From Sphagnum compactum (lineage: Eukaryota; Bryophyta; Sphagnopsida; Sphagnales), in assembly GCA_965153455.1 (NCBI GenBank), contig OZ234493.1, positions 18,342,213-18,406,212 of the forward strand: a stretch of 64,000 nt of DNA. The letters are read 5' to 3'. This document shows, in pieces, positions 35,311 to 46,390 of the stretch. The notes under the pieces were generated by a model. The model had not been told where the DNA came from. It did not search any database and was given only the letters and a program-made list of their open reading frames with translations. Both the position numbers and the translations under genes were made by a program. The stretch's first letter is position 1, and each line of letters begins with the position of its first letter.

Positions 35311-35652
35311 TTGTTAACATAAACATGTTTAGGGCTGAGATATAAGTACTCATTTTGAGAGCATTGAGGGTGGTGTAAGCTCTGAAAGCCAATATCTTTG
35401 TAGACACAATTTGTAAGTTCTGTGAAAAATTACAGATTTTGCGAAAAATTGGTAAATGCTTGAGGACCCTTCAAGCTGTCCAGTCTCTAGCTCATATTAT
35501 TATTGAAAATTTCGGTATTTTTCTGGAAGCTAGGCCAGGAAAGGTAGGGTGCACCAGTGGAGCTGTTGTAACGGAGTCCTCACTCGAAAAGGTGAAAGTA
35601 ACAATGTATACATTGGTATAGGTGCTGGTCAGTGTTTTTTTAAGGAATATTC

Positions 35653-35773
35653 ATTTGTAGCCAAAGTGGCAATCATGCATAGGAGAAGATGTAGAATTTT
35701 TTTAATATCATCATTAGGAAGATTTAGGCAAACTTGGCTAGATGCCAGATATCTATATTTTTGGCTACACACT
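35653..35773. mobile_element. Dispersed element B, copy 3
   Basis: Begins TTTGTAGCCAAAG and ends TTTTTGGCTACACAC, same orientation as copy 1, and is preceded by the same TTTTTTTAA(A/G)GAAT flank, so the true element may be longer. Confidence 0.6.
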
Positions 35774-35899
35774 AAAAATAAAATAAAATCCAGCAGTTTT
35801 TATTACTTTTTTTCCTCACTTGTGGTGGTTCAAAACCTCCAATAGCACTTAATTTTTTGATGTTGAATTTTGAATTCTCTTTTTGACAAAATTATGCTT

Positions 35900-37910
35900 T
35901 ATAAAAAATGACTGGTGCTGGTTCACTTGCAGGCAACTCAGATCCCATGACATTTCTTTTGTGCACAATAAGTACTGGAGGTGATGTATGTGAACAGTGA
36001 ACCCAATTTTTTGTTATTGAAAATACCCTCAATACACTTGAATTATAGACTTCCATCAATGGTCATTGTGGAGGAAGCAGTGGCAAAAATGCTCACAAAA
36101 TTAAGGTCATTGTTCAAATAGAAATTTTCTATGAACTATCTATGAACTGGCAACTTGTAGAATCATGAAGTTGAGGGGTACATGTTTGGGTTATCACCGT
36201 TGGAGGTAATTTGGAGCAGTAATTTACTGGAGTTTTGTTCAGTTCAAAATCCATTCCATTTGTATTCATTGGGTGCATTTCAAAAAACCTTATTTAAAAG
36301 TCAATTACAACTTGTATGTGTACATTAAATCCACAAGCTTGTTGATGACATCTTTAAATTTTTAACCTGTAAATATCCATTCCCTCACCCAAAGTCTTGC
36401 AATTTGTTGTCGGCTTTACAAACCTGTCAAAATAAAAAACAACAACAATAATGAACATAATGATAAATCTGTAATATGTATGAGGAGAACCACATGGCAA
36501 AGGTTGCAGTTTGTGTTTTCAATGATATTTTTCAGCATGAATAGTAATTTCTAAAAATTTCTTATCTCTTGAAATTTTGGTTGATGGCATAGTTGTTCAT
36601 GAAAAACTTGTTCAATTGATTTCCTTGTTGTCATGTTTTATGATAAGTTTCACTGCCTAAATTGCAAAATTTGTATATATTTTTTGGGCAAAGTGTTTGG
36701 CATGCAATATATCCCAAAACATTAATTCACCTATGAAAAATGAGTCTAACTGAGGAAGGGAAATGGAACCTCAGTAGTCAACCTATTCCTATCTGTTAGA
36801 GTTTTGTGGACTCTTTCACATAATGTAATAATGGAACCTCGACAGGCAGCCTATTGAAACTTTCTGTACTCTTTTATGTGATGCAAAAGTTTCAACCCAG
36901 AAAGATGGAGCCTTTATTGCTATTTTATCACATATCTTTTGCAGGAAAAGCAAGGCTATCCTGAATCCAAAAGGATAGTCAAATATGGAGTTCATTGGTG
37001 TATGGAAAGTCATGGGGATGATCATCAATTAAAAAGCAATATCATGATCATCAATTTGAAAGCATATTAAGAATTCCAAGTTGCAGCACATTAAGATCCT
37101 CAATTAATATACAACATAATGATCATCAATCTTAAATCAAACATAAGAAAATTCAAATTTTCATTATTAAGAACCAGTGTTTTGTTTCTTTCATTTTTGT
37201 GATGTGCCACTGGTGGCAATCATAGCACCAAAGTTTAGCATGAGTGGTGATGATCCCATAGAAGATTTAAGCTTAATAGGCATTGAAGGTTTTTTCTTTT
37301 TTCACAAGGGCTTGTATGACGGGCATGGAAATGAGTATTAAACCCGGGCATGTGCATTAAAAAGTATTATCATAATTGACATCATTTTCAAGTATTTTTA
37401 AAAAGGAGGAGTCCAAGACAAATTTGGATGTCAGAAATGATCACATAGAACTTGTCTAAGTATAAATGGCCTCTAGCATAAAAAATGTGTTTAGAAAGCT
37501 GGACGTATATGTTGTAATCTTGCTTCAATCACTAACTACTAATTACCAAACTTAATGTAACTAATGTAACTAAAAATTGCAACCTAAGTGGTGCACCAAT
37601 TTGGATCTGTTGATGCTCGATGCCATAAGAACTAGCTAGCTCCTTGAGCTTTAGCTCGTGCAAAAATGACATTCAACTTCCACAATAGGTGCAAAGTGCA
37701 CTCTCACACTCTTTTAAGCATACATACAAGCAAGCAAAAACCTTCAAGCAAACATGCATTCAAGTTCATACAAAAATTGATGTTGCACATTGAGTTTCAC
37801 TCAACATAATCACATCAAAGTATTCTACAATTCAGCAACTTTGCATCAACATTGCAAAAATCAAACAAACAATTGCACCACAAACCCAAATTTGCACAAA
37901 TCATGTACAT
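35900..37910. other. No gene seen
   Basis: AT-rich sequence without a recognisable exon. Confidence 0.4.
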
Positions 37911-37914
37911 TCAA

Positions 37915-38345
37915 TTTGAGCTAGGGCAATGAGTTGGACGCTTGCTGAAACAGTGGAAGTAGAAACACATTCAGTTGGACTTAAAATAGTGGGAGCATAA
38001 ATACAAAATCAATTGGACTTGAAACAATGAGAGCAAAAACACATTCAATTTGGACCTAAAATAGTGGGATCATAAATACAAACTCAATTGGACCTAAAAC
38101 AATGAGAGCATAAACACATTCAATTGGACCTTAAAACAATGGGAACAGAAACATAGATTCACAATTGACATAGAATCAAATGGAACCTTGCTAAAATAAT
38201 GGGATCAAAATCACAACCATTCAAGAACCAACAACACACATAAAATCAATTGGACATTATTGAAACAATGGGAGCAAAAACACAACCATTCAAGAATCAA
38301 TTGGACCCTTACTAAAATAATTGGACCAAAAACAAAATCATTCAA
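37915..38345. repeat. TCAATTGGACCTAAAACAATG tandem repeat
   Basis: About ten imperfect units of 35-41 bases read (T/A)TCAATTGGACCT(A)AAACAATGGGAGCA(T/A)AAACACA. The array ends 0.3 kb before the hAT remnant. Confidence 0.7.
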
Positions 38346-38657
38346 CATAAACCTCAAAAGACATTGACAACAAGGACTCATAGATGATGCAAATCAACAT
38401 TAACAACATAGACCCCTATCTTTTCACACTAACCTATATTGTGAAGGTCTAAAGATTTTAGGGTGTTTCATGTTTTAATAGAATTTTTCTCATCATTGAA
38501 ACATTCTGCCTTGAAGGGTTAAGGTAATTGCATTGGGGGCCTCCTATTTGCTCCTCTAGCATAGTTTGGTTTCCAAACTATTCTACACCATTCAACATCA
38601 CAAGTTGAAACAACATGTCAATCTTCTTCAAAAAAATTAAAATCAATAATCAAATCT

Positions 38658-40690
38658 TCATTTTTTAAAATTTGGAAATTGTTGCTCATGTTCTGCCCAC
38701 CAAATAAATGGACTGAAAGGATCTATTAGGATTGCAATCCTCTTAAAAAAAGACAATTCAACTTTAATGAACCCCATTGCAACTTCTTTAGCAAAAGCCA
38801 AGGATCCAAATACACCTAGTTCAACCATTGTAAATGCAATAGATGTAATAGATGTTGAATTTGGTGTTAAGGCATGATAAACAATGAACATGGGTGGCAT
38901 TAAAATCTCTCAATCATAGTTTGTAGCAACCTACATGGCTAATTCACACCAACATAATCTCCAATGAGTTGCAAGTTTTTGAAACGTTGGTCAAACATAA
39001 TAACTAACATATTGTGAGCATGACGAGGCTAAAATGATGATGCAAAGGCCAAAAGAAGCTTCAACACACCAATAACTTCAGTTTGCATTTGATACCCAAG
39101 ATGCAATAATTCAGAATCAAAATCATTAACTTGCACCAACAACCATAATTAGATAGTTAAATCATGATTTTGGAGGAAGACAAACTAAACCCTAGGCAAA
39201 AAAATCCAAAAAGAATTAAACCACATACCTACATAATTTCATTTGTGTTGGAATTGATGTTGTACATGTGTGTTATGTGTTGTACATCATAACACACATG
39301 GTTATGGCAACATAAATAACATCAAATAATAACCGATACCCTTAGGATTGGTTCAAAACACATTGGGTGACCACTAGTGTCAGAACTTTTGACATTTTTT
39401 GTGCCACAACCCATGTTTAGGGAGATGGTATTTTGTTTTGCAAGGCAATGGTTTGCCATGAATACCAAAGGTTTATGGCATGTTTGAACTTCAAGGTTTC
39501 TTTGAATAATTTCACTTTTGATGCAAATCAAGTCTTGAGAAGAGTTTTTGATTTTCGGGGGCAAAAATATGCATCGTTACAAGCCTTAGCCCACTATTGT
39601 CTACCCCTTGCACTTTTTTTATTCCAAATAATTGTCTTCTAAATAAAGGATTGAACTTCTTTAATTGAAATCTCCTTTATGCCATCACACACTTTCAAGT
39701 CATTAGTAGCATACTGACAACATTTGAACATGGCATGCCCATAACAATTAATAGCCTAGGGTTGTGGTAACAAGAGAGAAGCATAAGATACAATGTTTGT
39801 TAAGGTCGTTGTGAGGGTGTTTAGATTGCCATGGCTATTCATCTTTGACATATGTTATGACTTTTTCCAACAACTTGTATCAAGCAAACAAATCCTTGAA
39901 TTGAATAACCATGGCAACCCCCGAGGTTTCATGAACCTCAAAAATTGTCGTAGTGGCATGGCAAGGTTCCCACTTTTTGTTTATGTAATTCACAACCAAA
40001 GCAAACATATCAAAACCTCCTCAGGACATCCACAAATTGAATGTGGTTGTAACTATAATGGCATCAACAAAACCAAAAAAAAATGGTGTTCCATGGTCTT
40101 GTTGACCATGCATGAGATTACTTCATAAATAAACTATCGTCTACTAAGAAAGGTAATTTAATCACATTGACAAAGGACAAGCCTTCTCAGCCACACATTT
40201 TCAGTGAAGTTCAATGGTTGATAACCTTTAATGATGTACAAGATCAAATCCTCAAGAAACAATTCTTGAACAAGGTTTGAATTTTTGCATGGCACTCTAG
40301 AGTTGAAAAAATCAACAATAGATATTACAAATGGCTTTTTTAGCATCTTATAAATTTGATGAGTATTAGTTGTTACAGTAGTAGCTCATCATGTGTTGTA
40401 TTTCTTCAACACTATAGAATGTTTAAAAGCCACATGTTGACTCATGGTGGCTGTGCCATGGTCTTTGTTATACATAACTAATCCTTTCCGATTTTGGGTA
40501 TAACTCCCTCTTACAATTTCCTATTGGATGCTATGACACACAACACATCCCATTCATTCAGATGTAGAACAATTTACAATAACAATATGGTCATTAACTT
40601 AAAAAAATGCCCACATACTTGTTGTTCTATTCCAAGTGAGACAAATATTTTGGTTGCACTCCAATTCCACAAAAAACGTTTCATTACATG
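38658..40690 (-). pseudogene. hAT-superfamily transposase, heavily decayed
   Basis: Minus-strand pieces appear in the right order for a BED-finger hAT transposase. A decayed BED finger (CVVCHS ... GTATMSQHVAFKHS) lies at about 40.40-40.69 kb. Then FLEDLILYIIKGYQPL and ENVWLRRLVL (40158-40346). Then NLWMS-stop-GGFDMFALVVNYI and IFEVHETSGVAMVIQF ... VITYVKDE (about 39.85-40.13 kb), the family's catalytic-region pattern. Last, IWWAEHEQQFPNF (near 38.7 kb), the start of the dimerisation domain. At least three in-frame stops are present, and CGA to TGA in the WMSRGG motif is typical of decay at methylated cytosines. No terminal repeats were located. Confidence 0.7.
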
Positions 40691-41238
40691 CTTGTTCTTC
40701 AACTTATAGAAGCTCTTCTTCATTTGCACCAAGGTCTATATCAACAAGCTCATTGTAATTTACTTTAGATTGGATCACACCATCACCACTCCCAACCCCA
40801 ATTTCACCATTGTAAACACTTATATAATTAGCAACATGAAGAGGAAAACCTTGTGAAGCTTTTGCAACCCCATTAAAAAAAACACCATGTTTTAAGTTCA
40901 TTGTTAATTGACCTTGAAAGCTAAACCAAGTACACTATATTATGAAATTCAAATAAAGAAGGATTGTCATGCCCGTATGCATGGCCTCATACATAATGGT
41001 CAGTTACGAGCATGCCATTCATGTCTTTTAGGGTTAATGTACGTTGTTAGGGTTAGTGTACATTGTTAGGTTACTGTACGTTATTGAATGTTTAGGGTTT
41101 CAGCTTGTTGGCAATTGTATAAAGGCCCAAGCCCTTCCCTTCTTTCGTTAGTTTTTCTTAAATTCCTTTATTAGGAGAGTTTTCTTCATAATAGATTGGA
41201 TTTCTAGATGCTCACGGCTACCATTACATGACCACAGT

Positions 41239-41580
41239 TTACATACATTTCTTTTCTTTCCTTATTTGCATATCAATTGTGAAGATGTTTGAGTCTCTAA
41301 TGCTATCAAACAGTTCTTCAAGGATGGGCATGGGGTACCTGTCCTGAGATGTAACCAGGTTCAAAATCGTATAATCCCTGCACATCCTTTTCTCAGTCCA
41401 TAATCCAACTGAATCCTTCTTTGCTGGCATTACTATAACGGCTGCAAAATCAGAACTTGATGGCTGAATGAGACCAGCCTCATGGAACTTTTTGCATCTT
41501 TCATCTACCGTTTCGCACTCATGTTTGCTCAACCTATGCCTCCTCCGATAGATGGGTGTTTCATCTGTAAGGTCTACAGA
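41239..41580 (-). mobile_element. Ty3/gypsy reverse-transcriptase fragment
   Basis: The minus strand encodes TPIYRRRHRLSKHE, GLIQPSSSDFAAVIVMPAKK, MCRDYTILNLVTSQDRYPMP and LFDSIRDSNIFTIDM, the standard start of the gypsy reverse transcriptase (R-x-R-L, I-x-PSSS-x-(W/F)A, R-x-C-x-DY-x-x-LN, D-x-YP-x-P). It stops inside the (F/L)-x-x-ID-L-x-SGYHQ motif, with SGYH apparently missing, and the catalytic YxDD part is gone. Sequence at 41.0-41.2 kb (TATAAAGGCCCAAGCCC) could be LTR of the same or another element. Confidence 0.7.
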
Positions 41581-41829
41581 GAACTACATGGTCTTACACC
41601 TACCTATACATGACAATTTCATCTCAACTTCCTTTTGTGCATTGTATGTATATGTGCGTGCATCTCTTTTTGGTTGGTTAGTTTCTACCTTTGACTGGTT
41701 TTTATCTTTTTGTTTTGTAAAATAATTATGGATTTACACCCTCACGACACCGTACGTCGCGACATTACATGTCACGACAGGAACATATAAATCACCCCTA
41801 GCACTATTTACCAGATTTGAAATGTAAAC

Positions 41830-42320
41830 CTCAAATTATCACTAGCAATGTTCATGATTGTTCAAGAAACATCACAAAATAGGTGCAAAATAGTCACCGA
41901 AGTTGTAATGCTCACAAAACATTGCTCATGTAAATTTAATGCCCATGAAACAACACACATCGCTAGCACCAAACTTTCCACCCTTGAAGCAAATTTACAA
42001 GTGCTCATGAACAAAGCAAATGTTAAACAAAATACCGAATTTGGAGTGCTCATGAAGCACCTTATAATCTAGTGCTCACAAAATAGTGCACATATCACCA
42101 ACATCAAACCTTAAACCCTTGAAACGAAACCATGTTCATGAAACACCCTATAGATTTAGTGTTCACAAAGCAACAAATCCAATGTTCACAAAGCACACAA
42201 ATCATAAAACACCAAACACACCAATGTTACACAATGTTCACAAAGCACAAAGATCAAGTGTTCACAAAACACAACACACACCACTACTATAGCACTCATG
42301 AAGCACTAAGAAAACACTAG
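41830..42320. repeat. GCTCATGAAACA / GTTCACAAAGCACA degenerate repeat
   Basis: Many short variants of (A/G)TG(C/T)TCA(C/T)(A/G)AA(A/G)CA recur at about 20-40 base intervals. Low complexity, not coding. Confidence 0.55.
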
Positions 42321-42639
42321 GAGCAATAAACAATGTTCATGAAAATTTATTGAACAAAACATCACATAGATCACACAATTGATGAAAGAAAAAAAACAAA
42401 AGAAATAATGGAGTCACACAACCTAGGAACTTATGAAGTAAGAAGAACAAACTTGCACAGAAAACTCACTTGTTTACATCAATGTAAGTTGATTGCCAAT
42501 GATAAAGAGAAGTTGCAAATTTTGGCACTCCTTTCTAGTGCTCCTTTCCAACACTCTTTTCCATTGTGCATTGAAGTCATGGACATCTTACATAATGATG
42601 AGAGCTAGTGCTTTCTCAAGCGGGGGCCGCAACTCAATA

Positions 42640-43740
42640 GCACACTAAAAACTGGCCAAGCTAACATTTCTAACCTAACCCTAAAATTCCTAAACCTAAA
42701 TCCTTATGCCTTGCACAAGTTCACTATAAAAGAAGCCTGCTTGCTAGGGCAACTCATGAGTTTTTCAAACACATGCCCACTTATGTAAGGGCATTGCATG
42801 TGTATAGGAGAAGCAAGGCCCACCCAAGTAAGGTGTAACTATTTTATTTTTTTTGTCGACCATTGCTGGTCAGGGCATATGATACCTGTGTTAATGCCCT
42901 GGCTGATACCTGGCCAGGACCTACATACCCAGCCAACACTGGTTAATACCTAATATGACTGGGACCTTTAGATGCAAGAAGATCATCACGAGCGAGAAAA
43001 GATTTGTTGACGTTTTTATGTACCAAATAATCATCCTGTAAGTTCTCTTATTTTCACAAAAAAAAAAAAGCTTTGTAATTAGAGCTTAGGCAGATTGTAC
43101 ATGAGCCATTGTTAATGCATGGACATTGTAAGGGTCATAGACTTGATAATACCCCCATTCTTTCATGCCACTTGGAGGTGGGAACAGTAGATTAAGGGAT
43201 GGTTAAAAATTGTCTCAGATGCAGGAAGTCATACAACATATGCAAGCTGTCACATATATAAAAAATTCAATTCAATTATGTATTTTGACAACTGAATACA
43301 TGCCACATGGTGCTCAAATTGACAAGCTTGCATTTTGGAATTTCAAGGCTATCTCCACTAATGGCCATACCACACTAAGGCTAGGCTGCTGTAATAAATA
43401 ACATGGAGGACTTCGCTTGTGCAATTTCATTGGTCTGTTGGCTTTTGCACTATTCTTATTGCCCATAGAACTGGCAGTCGCTTAAGGAAGAAAGGTGATA
43501 AAGTGCAGGGTTCACGTTAAAAAAGGTATTATCAACACCAAATAAGAGATTTTTTAGAATGTCTCATCACAAAAGTCTAGGAAGCTCCAGCAAAGGTGAA
43601 GTGAGGACAGAAAAAGGAAAGACTAGACTTGTGGATTTCCAGTGTTGCATCAAAATCTACACAATAGCCATGGCAGTTGCAGTTCCTGCACTAATAGCCA
43701 AGGCACCCGTCTGCAGCACCCACGCATGGGACCTTTTTTT
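42640..43740. other. No gene seen
   Basis: Short GGTCAGGGCATATGATACCTG and CTGGCCAGGACC words repeat loosely near 42.86-42.95 kb. No exon recognised. Confidence 0.35.
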
Positions 43741-43746
43741 TTTCCT

Positions 43747-43785
43747 GATTGCCCTCCCCCCTCCCCCCCCCCCCCCCGCCCAGCC
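43747..43785. repeat. Poly-C tract
   Basis: A run of cytosines broken by a few T and a G. Length is likely to vary or be mis-assembled. Confidence 0.7.
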
Positions 43786-44092
43786 CCAAACACCATCCAT
43801 GGTGGTGAAAACTACTGCCCTTTAGGGCCCTTGGTTTCACTGCCCTTCACTTCACCTGCTATGTGGTGAAAATTAAAATTAAAAAAAAACCCCCATGAAT
43901 ATTATGGAAGGGTGCCCTGGCTATTGGGAGAGGGACAGCGGCTGCCATGGCTATTGTTCTCCCGCAACTTGCAAGGGGAGTGAACCTGGCCATATTAGAA
44001 AGACAAAGAAATCAATGACTGTCCATTCATTCAACCGTTCCAGCCAGAATGGTCAGTTTCTATGCAGCCCAGAGGACATGCTCCGAGATCCC

Positions 44093-44099
44093 TATATAG
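44093..44099 (+). promoter_or_regulatory. TATA box, candidate promoter of the DUF247 transcript
   Basis: TATATAG in a GC-richer context (GATCCCTATATAGCCCGACG), 85 bases before the start of the tandem array. A transcription start near 44125 is expected. It lies 2.3 kb before the DUF247 ATG, so linking them needs a long leader or leader introns. Confidence 0.4.
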
Positions 44100-44177
44100 C
44101 CCGACGTTCTCCTAAACCTTTGCCACTCAAAGTCATTCTGCGTTTCGTGAACTCTCTCGTCTGTTATCTCTGCTTGT

Positions 44178-44840
44178 CGCCAGCCTCCTCACAGGCTCCT
44201 CTGTTTCGCTTTCTTTCTTCTCTCGTTATATCCCAGGTTCCGTTGGTCGTCGCCAGCCTCCTCACAGGCTCCTCTGTTTCGCTTTCTTTCTTCTCTCATT
44301 ATATCCCAGGTTCCGTTGGTCGTCGCCAGCCTCCTCACAGGCCCCTCTGTTTCGCTTTCTTTCTTCTCTCTCATTACATCCAAGGTCCCGTTGCTCGTCG
44401 CCAGCCTCCTCACAGGCTCCTCTGTTTCGATTTCTTTCTTCTCTCATTATATCCCATATTTCGTTGCTCGTAGCCAGCCTCCTCACAGGCTCCTCTGGTT
44501 CGCTTTCTTTCTTCTCTCATTATATCGCAGGTTTCGTTGCTCGTCGCCAGCCTCCTCACAGGCTCCTCTAGTTCGCTTTCTTTCTTCTCTCTCATTATAT
44601 CCAAGGTTCCGTTGATCGTCGCTAGCCTCCTCACAGGATCCTCTGTTTTGCTTTCTTTCTTCTCTCTCGTTATATCAAAGTTCCGTTGGTCGTCGCCAGC
44701 CTCCTCACAGGCTCCTCTGTTTCGCTTTCTTCCTTCTCTCTCATTATATCCAAGGTTCCGTTGATCGTCGCCAGCCTCCTCACAGGCTCCTCTGTTTAGC
44801 TTTCTTTCTTCTCTCTCATTATATCCCAGGTTCCGTTTCT
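44178..44840. repeat. 73-75 bp tandem repeat, nine copies
   Basis: Units begin with CGCCAGCCTCCTCACAGGCT at 44178, 44251, 44324, 44399, 44472, 44545, 44620, 44694 and 44769. Units with CTCTCTC are 75 bp, those with CTCTC are 73, one is 74. Each also holds TTCGCTTTCTTTCTTCTCTC, a pyrimidine stretch. Overlapping open frames on both strands come from the repetition. The array lies between a TATA box and the DUF247 gene. Confidence 0.9.
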
Positions 44841-44844
44841 AGCA

Positions 44845-46390
44845 CGCTGCACGTCTCTCCCTGTCTTTACTTTCTCTCAAACACATCTCTGTTTCATCCC
44901 CATTCTTGCAATTTATTATGGTTCTTTCCCATTAGGTACCCGTCCCCACCCGGGTTTCCTTTACGCACAACTGCAGCTGCCGCTATTGCATCCCGTGGGA
45001 TTGCCTTTCTCCTTGGTTTCCATCTAATATTCATACCTACCACCGCTGCCGATGACCAGCCAGCACTCTGTTGTACTCAGAGCCATCTAGTGTCGACGGT
45101 ATACTCGCATGCAGCTCCGTTTAACTCAATGTCTCAATAGATCTCTAGGTTCTGGATTTCGCTGTTTCTTTTCCAGTATGAAATTGATGGCCTGATTTTT
45201 TTCTCTTCTACAGCATGGACTAATTGTCCGTATATTTTATTGCAGATATTTCGTGTAGAGACAGTCTCAACTAAAGAGTACAAAATCTGTATACAGTGGA
45301 TCGCTCCATCTAAGTTGGTGCGCGTGCAACTTGTTTACTGCATTAAAGGTCACATCGCCTTTGTTGCCCTGTATGTGGATGTTCACCTCACCAAAGGATT
45401 GTTTACAATTTTAATCTGAATAGATGCTTCCAAGTTCCTGCTCATGGCTGGAACTGTAAACGTGGGAAAGACAAGAAAATTCGTAGTTGAAATATGTGAG
45501 CGCAAATCAGTATGGGATAGGCTTGTGAAAGTTTCTTTTGTAGGTCACCATGTGTGTTGTAATGAGATGTTCTATATTACCGTTTGACACAATATGAGGC
45601 CTGGCTCTGTCATCTCCCTCTTCACAATGTTAATCTCTTGGTACTCTGTTTTCGCTCCATTCTTCCCTCTGGCTTGCTATATTCCCTCAGTTTGTTTGCT
45701 ATGTGCAGCTTGTAGAGTGCCTGCTTAGAGTTTAGCTTACAGCCGCTCCCGGAATGGATTTCATTCAAAACTGACCCGTTTTTGTTGTTGAGTAATTGCA
45801 GCGACTGAACCTCTCCTCACCTGTTTTACAGCTCTTCGACAACTTACTAGACGCTTCCGCTTTCTAGGAGTGTCCACGCCGCTTGCAGAAGCAGTAGTTG
45901 CAGGAGTAATCTTTTCAACTTGTTTGCTGTAATGCCTACAGCACTTTGCGTTCCTGCCTAGAGACCAAACGCCCTGCGCGATCAGCCAACTCTGGGCTCT
46001 GCTCCGATCTATCTCAATATTTTGAAGTGGTGCGTTTCATTTATCGATTCTTGTGTAGATGCGCTTTTAATGAGAGAACCTATTAACACTTTACGCAGAA
46101 CGTGAGAAATATGTATATCTCAATTACTCATTCCTTTCAAACCATCCAAGAAGTTAGCCGTGATGCCATTTATCCATCAGTTTCTGAACATCCAGTTAGT
46201 TGTCACGAATCTTCACAACGGTGATCAAGCCTTGCTTTCAGTATGGAGATTGCTCTGAAACATGGTCAGGAAGTAGGTTTCTGCAACAGGTTTTGTAAAA
46301 TAAGCGGAATGACCGAAATTTTCTTCGTCTGTTATGTTGCTACAGAGTCAAGGCTTTGAACACTGTTGATACAGTTGCCTCGAAGACACC
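44845..46390 (+). other. Probable 5' leader region of the DUF247 gene
   Basis: GC content stays above the regional level and T-rich acceptor-like sites (for example TATTGCAG near 45245 and AATTGCAG near 45800) alternate with possible donors, as in a multi-exon leader. No long frame is present. Exon boundaries cannot be set from sequence alone. Confidence 0.3.

Noticed and set aside
43895-44764. A 192-codon + frame and overlapping minus frames
   Set aside because: Frames come from the 73-75 bp array and change with each unit-length change.
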